A stretch of DNA of 64,000 bases from Xiphias gladius (Eukaryota; Chordata; Actinopteri; Istiophoriformes; Xiphiidae): contig NC_053414.1 of the NCBI RefSeq assembly GCF_016859285.1, forward strand, positions 6,935,517 through 6,999,516. The letters are read 5' to 3'. Under the pieces are notes generated by a model. It made no database searches. It saw only the letters and a program-made list of their open reading frames with translations, and was not told the DNA's origin. The translations under genes and the position numbers were made by a program. This document shows positions 34,625 to 46,898 of this stretch, in pieces (the stretch's first letter is position 1; every line of letters starts with the position of its first letter).

Positions 34625-35547
34625 GAATCATTTCAGGCCATAGTAAGCAGAGAGAAGGGTGGAGGTAGAGGAGAGGCCTGCTCACAGATTTAATCTGGCG
34701 TTTTTTTTTTTAATGTTCACGTCACATTCTGCAGAAAGAGGAAGTGACCAAACTTCTGAGAACACGCCAAAGATAAGAGGAATTCGTGCTCTGCTGGCAC
34801 AAAAAAAACAGACAAACTGGTGTAGATGGAATATGTGTTAGATAAATAGAGTCATACGAGTCAAAAGTAGGTTCTATTGCATCAGTGGTGTTAAATTTGT
34901 TTCTGTGCCCTTTTCTACCACTTCACTCCCCTTTTGTCTGCAGCTCAAGGGCAACCCCCGATGTCTCTTCCTGAAACTGCAAAAGCAGAGATATTCTGTG
35001 TGGTTACCGAGTGAACTGCATGTCCCATCGAGGGGCCGTGGGTGGCAGTCACTGTTACCCACATTTCTTGTTGGAGAGTCAGAACCGCTAGTCCTAAAGC
35101 TCGACCTCAGAGATGTTGCGAAACCCTCTCATCGGGACTGTTATGGCACACTCTGGGAGACCTGCGTGTCGGCAGGTCGCAGGACTGTAAGCTGTCCTGA
35201 CACAGGTCAAAATAACCCTGCAACAAAGTGGGTCTTGTTGATTTTTTGTTGCATTTTTTTAGTCCACTATTTTTCGCAGCAAACCACAGGATTTACACTG
35301 ACATCCTCTCTCAGTTCTTGCATTATATATAAGAAAAATATTTTTAGCACAGTGATATCAGATCTTACCGAAATACCGGCTTTTACTTTCGTCAAAGTTG
35401 TGCTTTTGTCTTGTGACTTGTGCTACTACGGTGCAGATTTTGCCATCAAATTTCACTGTAGCACTAATGTTATCATTGCAGTGTCAAGCAACAACAGGCC
35501 CAACTGTCGCCGTCATGGGAATAATCAGATCAAGACCTAAATCAAGC

Positions 35548-35700
35548 AGGTTTGACATCCGGTCCGGTCTGGGAGTGCCTTCGGACCCTGCAAGAGGAGC
35601 TGGAGCCAGAGGGGAGAATTGCATCTGGGCTACCGGGCTTAGCCTGCTACCACTATGACCCAGGCCGCACAGATGGAAGTAAATGGATGAGTGGATTAAA
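35548..35700 (+). repeat. 3' end fragment of a non-LTR retrotransposon
   Basis: GGTTTGACATCCGG, CTGGGAGTGCCTTCGGACCC, AGGAGCTGGAGCCAGAGGGG, CTTAGCCTGCTACCACTATG, ACCCAGGCCGCACAGATGGA and a GGATGAGTGGATTAA tail. This resembles the conserved end of a fish LINE reverse-transcriptase ORF with its ATGGATGGATGG-type tail. The clade is not assigned. Confidence 0.5.
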
Positions 35701-36719
35701 AAAAAGATACGGTAATTTGAAGTACGTGTGATGTTTATTGTGATAAACGGGATTTAATGGACAGTCACTGCAATTTAATTGCTGTGGAATCATATTTTAG
35801 TCGCTGACCTATGAAGTATGCACTGCTTTCCCGGATGCATGGATTCAAATCTACAATGCGGTTTGTAGTCTGAGATGAGTATAAAGGAGATAGGGCTAGA
35901 CTGGAGACTACAGGCATTACCCAGTCTAGTATACAAAACAGACAAACTTGACTAATCAGCGGGCCTATAAGGTTTCTGGGTGAGGGCACTTCCCAGCTCT
36001 GCGTTTGCAGGTCCCTCTCTCCCACTCAACGAAAAAGCTGCACGGCGGAAGATTTTCAGTACGAGTCATGCATTAATATTGAACCTAGTGCAAGGATCAA
36101 GGTACAAACGTGCTGAAGGTCTCACCTGTTATGAGAGAACAGTAAAGACAGCTCCGACCTCCATTTCATTCATTTGATGGATCCACAATACCTGTTACTG
36201 CAGGTCTGACTACCATTAATGTTTTTTTGTTTTGTCTTATTTATTTGTCATATAATAATATGTATAATTTTTTTTCTAGGATATCAAGTCAGAGATAGTT
36301 AGGTTAAGGCAGGATCTTAGCTGTGCCACCTGCGAGGCCAGGATACGCTGTTGTTTCGATCAAACATTTTATAAAAATTTGTTAAACATGTGACACTGAA
36401 TGTAGTTTCCTCCTCTGCATCACATTAGGACATCTCCCTGGGAATGCGTCATGGAAATAAACTTAAATAGCCACTTAATACGGGTGTATCGGAGATTTTA
36501 GTGTTTTTCCTGCGCATGTACCGCCAGTAGAGGGTGGTAATGCTCCTTTGAGGTGGTTTGCTAAACGCCAAGAGGAGAAGAAGAAGAAGAAGAAACAGCA
36601 GAAGAAGAAGAATCATTTGACAGGAAATAGGAAGCATGATCCAAGGGAGCTGACTGCTTCATGAAAGTTTTCTGCCAGCCAGTATTTAAAAAAAAAATGT
36701 GCCGGTTTCGTATCAGTCA

Positions 36720-36884
36720 GCACTGACGGCCGTGGCGAACCGGAACCGCTGCAGCTGTTCTGATAGCTGTTCGTGCTCGCTACGCGACGTTTCACTGCGA
36801 GCCGAGAGAAGCAGAAAGCAGGTCCGTTTTTTCGCCCCGCTTTCCCCGTTACTTTATGCTGTTCGCAAGGTTCGTTATTAGAAG
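36720..36884 (+). other. proposed exon 1 of the HIT-domain gene
   Basis: A GC-rich segment ending in donor GAAG|GTAGGT at 36885. It contains an ATG at 36856 in frame, across the splice to 38805, with the HIT protein. The upstream limit is a guess. Confidence 0.5.
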
Positions 36885-39800
36885 GTAGGTCAGCTCAGTT
36901 TATCTGAATTAAAAACGTTCACGTCTCCCGGGCGGACAGGCTTTCGTGCCAAACTCCATTAAAAAAAAGAAAAAAGGAAAAAAAAGCAGTTATCTTAAGG
37001 TGACGCTATAACTTTCATGTTAAAACTTTAGAGTTTCACCATCACTCTTGACTTTTCTCCGACACGTTTGAAAACAAGCTGACATTTCGGCAGTTCACGC
37101 GATTGACCTGGTAGCTCGTTTCGCTGAAGCTGTCCTGACGTTAATGTCCCCACAGTGGCTTACTTTCGTTGTTATTCTGACTGATAACCGAGCAGGAATG
37201 TAGGGCAAACGGCGTGTGCCTCAACGGTCCAGTTTAGAACAAAAACCGTTGAGCCGGTAACCGATGTCAAATTCCTGTTTTTTTTTTTCTTTTCTTTTGT
37301 GGCTAAAGGAGGCCTTTTGCGCCCCAACCGTCAGACCACCGTCCGATGTGTGTGTGATCCGTACTCATCGATCCTAAGTCCCCTCTACACAACACCATGA
37401 CTCTCCCTAAAGATGCAGTGATTAGTCGATTAATTGATTAGTTGACAAAACATATTTTGATAATCGAACAGTCCATTTAGTCATTTTTCTAAAAAGGACA
37501 ACTATTTGCTTTTTAACTTCTCAGATATGAGGCATTGATTTTTTTTCTTTTTCTTTGTTACACATGAATAAACTGAATATCTTTTGTCTGTTTAAGGGTT
37601 GTTGTTTTTTTTTTTTTCCTATTTTATAGAAAAAAAAATGAAATGATTAATCAAAAATAAAATCTGTATGTTAATCTCTAATTAAAATAACCATTAGGTG
37701 CAGCTCTAATTCCCTTAGATGTGCTTGTGCAGGATAAATGTTGCCTGATGTTGCACAGGTATTAATGTCAGCGTCAGTGACGCTGGGGACCGGAGCAAAA
37801 GGATGCAATTTAAAACGACATCACATCTTTATTTTCCTAAACGTACCTAACAGTAAATTCCTTTTTCATCGCAGAAAAAAATTCAAGAGAAGTGTCACAT
37901 GATTTTTACTCAGTAGTTCCCTCTTTCTGTCAAGGCGGACTCCATGTCAGGTCAGGGTTTTAATGAGAGATTAACAAGCAAAGCCTTTATCAAGCCTTGG
38001 AAGTGAAAGTGTAGAGAATCTACTTCTTCTACAGCACGAAACGCAGAGTATCCGTGTGATTAAGAATACATATTAAACATGTCCGGTTGACCTTTTAAAA
38101 CACAGGATAAACGTTTGAATATCAGCTAACGCAGTTGCAAAGCTGATGATATTAATTTTGAATGAACTTCTAATTCAGAGATGACACGCAATGGATTATT
38201 GTAAAAGCATAAACTCTTATAAAGCTTGAAACTGTTTTAAGTTCGTTACTTTTTAGGAACTTCAAACCAACAGAAAAAAATGGAATAACCACCTTTTATA
38301 ATGTTTTCTAAAACTGCATCAGTTGCATTTTTAAGTTCTACATAACAGATTTGTAAAAGCAGATGTGTGTTTTTCCACGGTATTATCTCCCTCACTTTTC
38401 CCTGGATAAACTGCAGCTTCATTAAATCAGTAAATATCAGTTTATTCCGACAAATACAGCTACATCACTAGATTGCTTAATATTAAAGGTAAACATTTTT
38501 CTTTATAATGAGTCTGGTTTAACGGCGGTTTGTTGGTTTTACATGCTACATCCGTGAAAATAAAAAAATGAATTTGACCCATGAAAAATACAAAACTTGA
38601 CTCACTTTTTAAGGTTTTGTCTCCTCAATGAAAGGATTATGTAGGAATGATTTACAAAAAAAGGGTCCATGTGTTACTGTTTCCCCAAATCATTTGATGA
38701 ACTGATATGACTTCTGCTTTCTTTTCTGTTGTTTTTATTTTCAATTTAGCATGTTAGCTTTTCATATAGATAATCCATCACGATCTTCTCCCCTGGCTCC
38801 GCAGAATGTCTTCCACTCTTCCCCGCCATGTCATCTGGGAGTCAGAGGGGCTGGTGGCCTACCTTCACCCCCGGCCCTGGACCCCGGGCTCGGTTATCCT
38901 GGAGTGCGGCACCCCTGGCAGCCCAGGAGGAAGCATCTTCCGCCTTCAGGAGCCGGAGTACTTATCCTGTCTGTTGGGGGCGAGAGCCGTAGCGGAGCTG
39001 CTGTGTGACAGGTTAGGGGTCCGGAGGTGTGCGCTGGTCAGCAGACCCCACAGGGACCGACCGGCTCAGGTGAGGACTTCTTTGACTAGTAGACTGGTTG
39101 ACTGTACAGTGCAATCGGTGAAACTTTTGAATGCCTGTAGTGGTATTTTAGGATTAAAGGTACTTCTTGCCGCAGCGCTGCCGCGGCTGTCTGCCTCGCG
39201 AGTTCTTTATTTATGTAGAGTTCTTTAATTTTAGAGCCTCGAGATAAAGTTGTAGTCAAGCTATGTAAGCTACAGTTAGCCTACCATTCTAGTACTAGCA
39301 ACCTGAGGGCACATCTCGAAAATAGGCACGCAAGTAGTTATGCCGCTTGTTGTGTTGGTTTTCCCTCTTATGGACATGATGCACAAAAATAGGTAATTGG
39401 ATGGTTCGCACCCAGGGGAGAGAAAAATCACACGTCACTTGAGGCTAATTTTGCCAGCGCTCATAACCACAGTGGATTTAGCATGCAGCTGAGTCTGACT
39501 CCGGAAAGTACCAATTTACTGAAACTCTGTCCCACAGTTAAGGTCGTCAGCAGCCCAACAGGTGTTTAAACAGATTAAGGGGCTGTTGGTTGAATCACTC
39601 CTGTGCCCACGTCAATCAGAATTTCATTTACAGAAGATACATTTATTTTATTTTCAATTTCACTTCCACAGATCCGTGTCCTCCCCCTACATGGTCTGGG
39701 AGCAGAGTGGCGTCCCCACCTGGCAGGAGAGGAGGAGCACAACGCTCATGACCCGGGGTACTGCACGTCCAAGACCGCCCCCCGTTGGAGTGACTCCAGC

Positions 39801-40343
39801 CTGACTGAAATCCAAACCAGGATTCGGGCCAAGCTCCCGTTACCGAACGCCCCTCCCGATCTGACTTTCCTCGGGGACGATCCAGCTCACCCCGGCCTGT
39901 TCTCGCGCATTGTTCGTGGGGAGGAGCAGCAATGGCGGGTGTGGGAGGACGAGGGTCATGTGGCCTTTCTCACGCCTTTCCCCAACTCCCCTGGCTTAAC
40001 TGTGCTGGTCCCACGCAGACCTTTGACCTCTGATATATTCAGACTAGAAAAAGGGGACTATGAGGGACTGGTGCTGGCAACTCGGAAGGTGTCGCAGCTG
40101 CTCGAGGAGGGGTTGGGTGCCTGCGGGATGGGGCTTATTTTTGAGGGGTTCGAGATCGACTATGCTCATGCCAAGCTGATACCACTATTTCTGCCTTCAT
40201 CGTCAGGGGCAGGTGATGACATCACTAAACCCAGACCGCCTCAGTTTTACCCCACCTACCCTGGATATGTGACCTCAGAAGATGGACCCGAAGCCAGCCT
40301 AGAAAGTCTAAAGGAGATGCACCGCAGAATTACTCAGATTTAA
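36856..40343 (+). CDS. double HIT-superfamily (histidine triad-like) protein
   Basis: Exons are 38805-39069 and 39672-40343, with a probable first exon ending at 36884. From the ATG at 38806 the product is 311 aa; from the in-frame ATG at 36856 it is 321 aa. It looks like a tandem HIT protein. Unit 1 (residues about 8-105 of the 311) has WESEGLVAYLHPRPWTPG; unit 2 (about 175-262) has WEDEGHVAFLTPFPNSPG. The second unit ends in IDYAHAKLIPLF, the place of the HxHxH triad, so only the middle His (H254, the nucleophile position) is kept. Unit 1 has PAQIRVLPL there and no His. HIT proteins are nucleotide hydrolases or transferases; substrate unknown. The extra N-terminus MLFARFVIRR could be a mitochondrial presequence. 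Candidate AATAAA at 41219-41224. Confidence 0.85.
36885..38804 (+). other. intron 1 of the HIT-domain gene
   Basis: About 1.9 kb between the proposed donor (36885) and the acceptor GGCTCCGCAG (38804), which has a good pyrimidine tract. Apart from the repeat at 37415-37705 I see nothing in it. Confidence 0.45.
37415..37705 (+). repeat. 'GCAACGATTAATCGATTA' family dispersed repeat, copy 1
   Basis: GTGATTAGTCGATTAATTGA, AGTTGACAAAACATATTTTGA, TTGTCTGTTTAAGGGTTG and an inverted end AATGATTAATC...GTGCAGCTCTAAT. Same order as copies at 48284-48640 and 56428-56795, all with self-complementary ends. Confidence 0.65.
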
Positions 40344-42446
40344 ATCCAATATCTGAAGTTTGATTCCCTGCTTGTTTGCTTCTCAGTCACCAACAGTTAC
40401 TTTTAGCTGTGAAAGGAATTCCTCTCTCCCATAGGACTCAGCAAGAATAACAAAAACACAATCGTTCACAGCAAATACTGTAGGTGGGCAGTGACACGGT
40501 GCGAGTGCGGGTTCACTGGATAATTTTGTTTGATAAATAGGCAGCAAGTAACATTCAAGATTGAAAAAGAATTTACAGTAATCACATGAAAAATTTTCCT
40601 TTTTTAATTAAAAAAAAAAAAAAAATCTCACAGAAGCCAATTCTTTTTTTTTCTTCCATTTTTTTACACCATCACTTTAATGTCAGAATCATTTTGTGTC
40701 TTATGCAACATCGCTCATGTCTTCAGCCAGTCGCCTTAGCAGAGTGATGCTGCTTTGCACCAGCATGTACAGTAAATGAGCCGCCCAGCAGACAGTTGGT
40801 AAACAGCAGGTTGCCTCTGTCGGTTACGCAGGACAGTGAATAAGATGTACGCTGAGAAGTTGCATGTGACAAACCGATTGAAACAAAATGTAAAACCTCA
40901 GAGATTTTAAGTGAAGTACAGCTGATGATTTGTACTTTGTACCACTGAGAAACCGAAATAGCCTGAAATATAAGATACCATATCATCAAAAATAAGACAC
41001 TTCAGTCAATGTTGTATATTTATTTTGATTTTTAATCTATACATTATGAGAATCATATAAGATTTTTTTTTTTTTTAATTTTAAGTATCTGTAAAATTCA
41101 CTGTCTGAAATCAAAATATGAAATGCAAAGACAATTGTGCACTTCAAAGTCTTTCACACATGCACTATGAGATGACAAACACTTGTACATATGTACAACT
41201 TATGAAGTTTTTAATCAAAATAAAGACTTTTCTGTATCTTTATGTCATTTGTCATATATTGGCACTTTGATGTACCCCAAAAGTCATCCAAAAGTATCTC
41301 AAGAAAGAGAAAATGTCAAGCATAGACATAAGTTACAGTATATTTTCACCAGTTACCGCAACTGGTCTCATTTTCTGAATCAATTTTAATTCATCGCTTA
41401 AGTTTAAACTATATTTGTCAGTATGTAAATTCTCCTTAATGAACAACTCAAAACGGGAGTCGTTACTCAAAAGCCATTACACTGCATATTTGTGTTCCTC
41501 TATTAATTATACAGGGGGTTATGTATTTAGTTTGTTAACCACTTACATTATCTGCCTGCCCACTCATTACATTTCTGCTAATTGGTCCCACAGTGTGTTA
41601 CTAAAGTACGAGGCTCGAATAATGACTGGCTAAGTGCTTAATCAGTGCTCCGTAAACCAGGCACTGCTCCAGGCTGTCATTAAAAATGGAGATTATGGGA
41701 GCAGTAGCTACAGGAGCGGTGAAATTGAGAATAAAAGGGGTTTAAAGTTTTAAGGCTGGCCGGCAAACTGTGTAAGAGAGAGAGCGGCTGCACTACCCTC
41801 AATTGATTCATTTTAGGAATTATTATTTTCTTCGTCGCAGAACCTACATGGTACCCCAAAAAAAACAAAAAAACGAAATCAGATACTGCGTTCCGCTTTT
41901 GGATAATCGACCGGTAATGTGAGGGGGAAGTGCATTATCTACCAGCAAAGTGTGTTGTTTCAGCGTTCTTGTCCATTTTTACTAGTTTGTTTCAGAAAAT
42001 AAAAAATATTTTGATTATTAAGAGTCAATAGTTAAGGATTACATGTAACTTGCTTTGCTGTGCGTCTGTTTACCATTACTGTTTATACTGCCATTAACGA
42101 ATGTCAAATTGATTTGCAATTTAATATGCGTTTAAAAATAGTGTAAATTGCATGAATGCCACTACCAGTTGCTGTTACCATGCTAATTACTGTAGTTACC
42201 TTTAGCGGGAGTTTAGCTGGGCTTTTTCTCAGTCGTCAGATGTCGGTCATCTCAGTTCTGACCAAATATGGAGTGACTGCAGTTTGGCTCTGTCAGGCAG
42301 ATTTGTGCAGTTATCCATGGTGAGAATGGGAATGTCCATGAGAATATTGCATTAGACAATAAAATGCGGGACATGCGGTGTGCTCTTCCGGTAACCTTTT
42401 TGACACAACGTTCCAAGATGGGGTCGATTAATGATTGGCGGCTCGA
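40344..42446. other. interval between the convergent HIT gene and the GPCR gene
   Basis: Likely 3' UTRs of both genes. Poly(A/T) runs lie at 40605-40625 and 41065-41077. There is no supported gene. Confidence 0.5.
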
Positions 42447-44109
42447 CTACACCTCGGCATCACGCGGCTTCCTAAAAACCCTCCACCCGCAGCACCTGCC
42501 GTCCACGCGCTCCATCTTTGTGATGTAGAGGAGAGGCTCAATGCTGCAGCTCAGGTCCATGATGGAGAACACGCTGATGCTGATCTGGCAGCGAAACTCC
42601 ACAAACGAGTAGTACGGCACAAAGGGCATGAGGGCCACGGGCGGCAGGTAGTTGGCCACGATGATGGCCAGGATGATCAGCACCATCCTAAGGGCCTTCT
42701 TCTTCACTGGGTGCATCTGCTCCTTTCCCGCCACACAGCGGCGGAGAACCCAGATGACAGAGATGTTGCAGAAGACCATGACGGCGAAGGCGAAGAGGAT
42801 GACGCCGCTGAAGACCTCGTTGACGCTCATGACTCCCAGGGTGCACTTGGTGAGGCCATAGGCCAGGATGAGACCCCAGACCACCACAGAAATGCCAATG
42901 CGGATCTTGTTGTCACGGATACCCTTGAACAATACTGGGTGGACCACAGCCATGTAGCGGTCCAGGCAGATACACACCTAGGGTAGCAGACCAGTACAGG
43001 CATAGAATCCTACAGTGTACTTCAGTGCATTTCTGTATGTTTTAGTGGGAAGAAAATCTGCTTGAGTAAGTTGAATCAAAATGACCTGACTAGAATTTGA
43101 ACTGGTTTTTGGATAAATATCAGAACATCAATCCACAAACTCTCCAGTGATCCAGACATTGAACTACCTTGCTGTTAGAGACGGACCTTCATATGCACCT
43201 CACGTTGAAACAGAAAGGGTTCTGCACTCAAAATTAACATTTAAAAACGCATTTTTAAAAAATATGCATACGCACGGGTGTCGGCCCTCTGGCCTTTCTT
43301 ATACAGTAATAACAGGCAGCCTTGTATTTCGTGTGTCGAAAAAAAATAGGCATGAAATTTTACTTCCGAGTGTCTCTTACATTAAATTAATGGAAGTGAC
43401 TCCCTGAACTCTGGTTGTGTTGGTGACACACTTTGAAGGTCACAGGGAGCTAAGCTGGTCCAAGTCAAAAAATTGTGCTAAATTATTAAGATCAAAATGT
43501 TCAAATTTCTAATTCTGCCTTGAAGCCAGTTATTAAAATACCTTTATGAGATTTTCCATGTTACCAAAGTAAAAAAAAATCTGAAAATGACGTGATGATG
43601 GTACAATTTGGATCAACTTCATTTGCTTGATTAGTGTATATGAAACGTGTATAAATCACATGACTTGACTTGAATTTGTTACATTTGTCACTGCTCTGGA
43701 GTTAATTGTCATGGACACAACGACTCACCAGAAAGAGTGGGGCTACATCTTTGATCCCATACGCGAACCTCTGGAAGTACCAGATACGACTGTCACCCAG
43801 CAGCAGCCGGTTGACCATCTCTATGGGCGTCATCAGGCAGAAGTAGGCGTCCAGGATGGCCAGGTTGAAGATGAAGATGTCAGAGGTGGAGGCGTCACTC
43901 TTCTTAGCGGCGATCTGCCAGATGACCAGGACGTTACAGGGAGTCCCCACAGCCAGGTTGAACACCTTGACCCCAAAGTAGAAAATGAAGCCGTAAGGGG
44001 CCACGGCACACACTGGGAACTGGTACCAGGGTGGAGGCCCGCGGGAGCCACCGAGGGTGGTAGAGTTCGCGTGGAGGTTGGTGGTGGGACTCGGCGTGGT
44101 GTCGAACAT
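42447..44109 (-). CDS. class A (rhodopsin-like) G protein-coupled receptor, two coding exons
   Basis: Exons 44109-43729 and 42977-42447 (donor GTGAGT, acceptor CCTAG), 303 aa. The N-terminus has NST and NLHAN near it but no signal peptide. TM1 holds GTPCNVLV (N1.50), TM2 NLAILD (D2.50), TM3 ends CICLDRYMAVVHP (DRY motif), TM5 AFAVMVFCNISVIW, TM6 LIILAIIVANYLPP (no CWxP), TM7 SIEPLLYIT in place of NPxxY. The usual TM3 cysteine (3.25) is absent (Ile there); free extracellular Cys lie at FPVCAVA and FRCQI. I recognise the superfamily, with a resemblance to nucleotide/lipid-type receptors, but not the exact gene. A TATAAG at minus 44507-44502 and a short non-coding exon ending at 44409 (donor GTGAGG), spliced to 44136, fit a 5' UTR. 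Confidence 0.85.
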
Positions 44110-44408
44110 TGTGGGGAAAAAGGCTGGAAGAGGCCGCTGGGATGCAAACGAGAGAGAAAGTGGAGTGAAGGGTCAGTTTTGATCATCCACATTTTATTTC
44201 TGCACATTTTGACCACTAAAAAGCGCCAATCACGTTTTAAATTCTCAACTTTACCCTCAAAATCATGACAGCAATTATGACCTTGCTTGGGATCTAAAGA
44301 ATAACCTCTCGGGTTTAATGCACCACATTGCAAAAACATGTTATTTGTTCTAGGGTCACACATAAACATACAGAACACTTCACAGAATATACGGCGGAAC
44401 CACCTCAC

Positions 44409-44475
44409 CTCGACAGGGTTCACGGCGTCCTGCAGTCCTCGTGCGCTTCACCAACTGAAGAACTCGTCTGCATGT
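44409..44475 (-). other. proposed non-coding exon 1 of the GPCR gene with TATA box upstream
   Basis: On the minus strand TATAAG lies at 44507-44502, about 30 nt before 44475. The exon ends GTCGAG|GTGAGG at 44409. An acceptor CATCCCAG at 44137 opens the coding exon 27 nt before the ATG. Confidence 0.5.
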
Positions 44476-44507
44476 AGCAGCAGATCATCGGGGCCAGGGG
44501 CTTATAG

Positions 44508-46898
44508 AAACGATCCACGGGGACTGATGCCGTTTCTGGATTGGGCCCGTCTAAAAGACAGTAGCTATCCCTTCTCAACACTGTGTCTGACCCAAGCTAC
44601 GATTGGGCAAAAATGCAAAACAGAGTTGCTGAGATGTCATCTGCGATTGGATGGTTTAAATACATACCAAAGGGGCGTGGTTAGGGTTGACTTGGGGTTG
44701 GCATTGTGTCCATGTGGAGGTAGAGTCATACATGCTGCAGGGGCAAATAGTAATGGGTTTCTTGCCATAGTCTTTGAGTAACTAATGTATGAAGGGGACC
44801 CTGTCTTTGCCAAACAACCTACCTGCAGAACATAGTGTTGCTAAATCCGTATTGTTCTTTAAAGTTCCTTTAAATCTCCCCTTTTTTTGCGGCAAGAACG
44901 CAGTATGTTCCATATGCTCAAAGCTGTTTCCTGAGTTGTTGCATTGTAAAGACAGTAGTCTTAAAGTTTCCCTGGGCCACTGGCCCGAGGTTACTTTTTC
45001 ATTTCTTTCGTTTTTCTCGTTCATGGTTCGTGTTAGGGCGTAAAAAAGGGTAAGCTGATCCCGGGTCTGGTCCTGTGGGTACTTTATCCATAGCAGCGCC
45101 GCAGCTAGACATTCATCTTACTGATGCAACTGTGCACTGTTCAGTAAACAGGTGATGCAAGGTAAGCATAGGTGAGAAATCTAACGCAAGGTCTTACTAA
45201 CGTGCCCAGACTGTGTTAAGTGTTTAGAAAGAAAGCCCTGCTGGGAATACAAGCTTGCAAAGTCACGACAAACACCCACTAACACCAACTGCGCTGTCTT
45301 TGTAACACTTGACACTTAGAGATGATCGCATCGACCTGCATCATCCTGATACTCAGGTCCCTCCGCTCAGTCTCCCCGACTCACAGAGTACCTGCCGAGG
45401 CCGTTCGGTCCCCGGCATCTCGGTCCCTTCTCAGCCCTCACCCGTGTGACCTACCTAGCTCTCTCTCTCTCTCTCTCTCTCTCCGTGAGCAGTTTAGTTC
45501 AGCCTCTGAGTTGTCTCGCCCGGACCAAGCAGCCGCCCGAGATGGGATGTCTCCACGGCTCTGCTGCGGTGACGGTTTAGAGCAGCCTGACCTTCGTGAC
45601 GTGTCCAACGGAGACAAATGTAAGGGAAGGGGCTGGACTGTAATCTGGACGGTGGATGGAAACACATGAACATTTCTCATATTATGAGAAATTACTTTGT
45701 TTTCTCACTCTATATGGAATACAGATATTTTTGAGGAATCACATAATTGCATCTGAGAATACTTAAAAGTAAAAATAAAATAATATTGTATGTAAAATTG
45801 TCTGTATAAGCTCGTATGAAAAATTCCTAAATTTGTTCATATATATCCTTGATTCTTAAATATGGGAAACTGGGTATAATTTTTGCGGTAAGACTTTGAT
45901 AAGAACTCAATATGAAAGAAAGCTATTCAACACTGAATGTGGGTCCAGAACAAGCACCTGGACGTTCATTATTTAGAAATGTAGTAGACTTTATACTACA
46001 TAGTCATAGTGTCTGTCAACCTGCTTTTGTAATAAGCATGTTTTCAGCAGTCTACATTAGAAAATAGGACTTAAACAATACATGCGATAACCAAAAGTTT
46101 ATTACAATGTTTTATTTAATAAGTCAGACAAACATCCCAGTTTGGCTTAAAAAACAGGCATTGATAGTCAAATAGTCCAGAGAACACCTCAGGCAGTATC
46201 TGACAAATTATACTGTTTCATTAAGAGAAAACAATCGTCAGTAACGACAACGAACCTCTAAAGCCATCGCTCAAGTTGTCTTTTAGGATTTTTTTTTTCT
46301 AAATTGAGAACAGCTGAACATATATCAGATGTGTATGGAGAAGACGAACCTCTTTTACTCTGATAAACATTAGCCTCTTGTTCTCCATGTTGCTCGAATG
46401 ACTTTTCGCACAAGAATGACTTTGTCTGTTGCTGCGTGTTCAGGAAAAAGCACATTCACACAAATGCCAGCATTAGGATTGTACAGGCTGTCCAATAGCC
46501 TTCAAATATGAACACAAACGTTTCACCTTTTTTAGGTAATAATAGAGTACACTGTGTACAGTGTATAATAACACACGCTTGGCATGATCTCAAAAGCCAA
46601 TCAAGATTCAATTCAATGTATTAAATAAATTGCTTCTACCAGGAGGAAGTCCTACAGATTCCTAAGTGCTGCAAAACATAATTCATTGTTATACATAATC
46701 AAGATATTTAAGGAATAATTGTAAATAACATTAAAACTGTACAGAAATCCTTGTATGAAAACAAATCAACAGCTTAAAATACAAAATGCAATGCACTATG
46801 ATTATTAATTCATGTCTCCAGCACAAATTATGTCAGAATGTCTTTGTCCACTCTTCCAAGTAAAGTTAAACAAAATATGAAGGATTTCATCCACACCA
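44508..46898. other. gene-poor interval upstream of the GPCR gene
   Basis: It holds a (TC)n tract at 45459-45482 within a moderately GC-rich block at 45320-45660. The 115-aa frame there (45322-45669) has no recognisable domain; the block could be an upstream promoter or 5' exon but this is not supported. The rest is AT-rich. Confidence 0.4.
45459..45482. repeat. (TC)n microsatellite
   Basis: About 12 CT units, inside the GC-richer block at 45320-45660. Confidence 0.95.

Noticed and set aside
34905-35540. 211-aa plus-strand ORF
   Set aside because: No recognisable domain; it sits in a repeat-rich interval just before a LINE tail.
42435-42986. 183-aa plus-strand ORF
   Set aside because: Antisense to the second GPCR exon; His/Asp-rich composition is typical of a shadow frame, and the minus strand has clear TM helices and a DRY motif.
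43711-44268. 185-aa plus-strand ORF
   Set aside because: Antisense to the first GPCR coding exon, with no domain of its own.
45322-45669. 115-aa plus-strand ORF over a TC repeat
   Set aside because: Low-complexity Ser/Leu run from the TC tract and no recognisable fold; the GC-richer block may be regulatory, but that is unproven.
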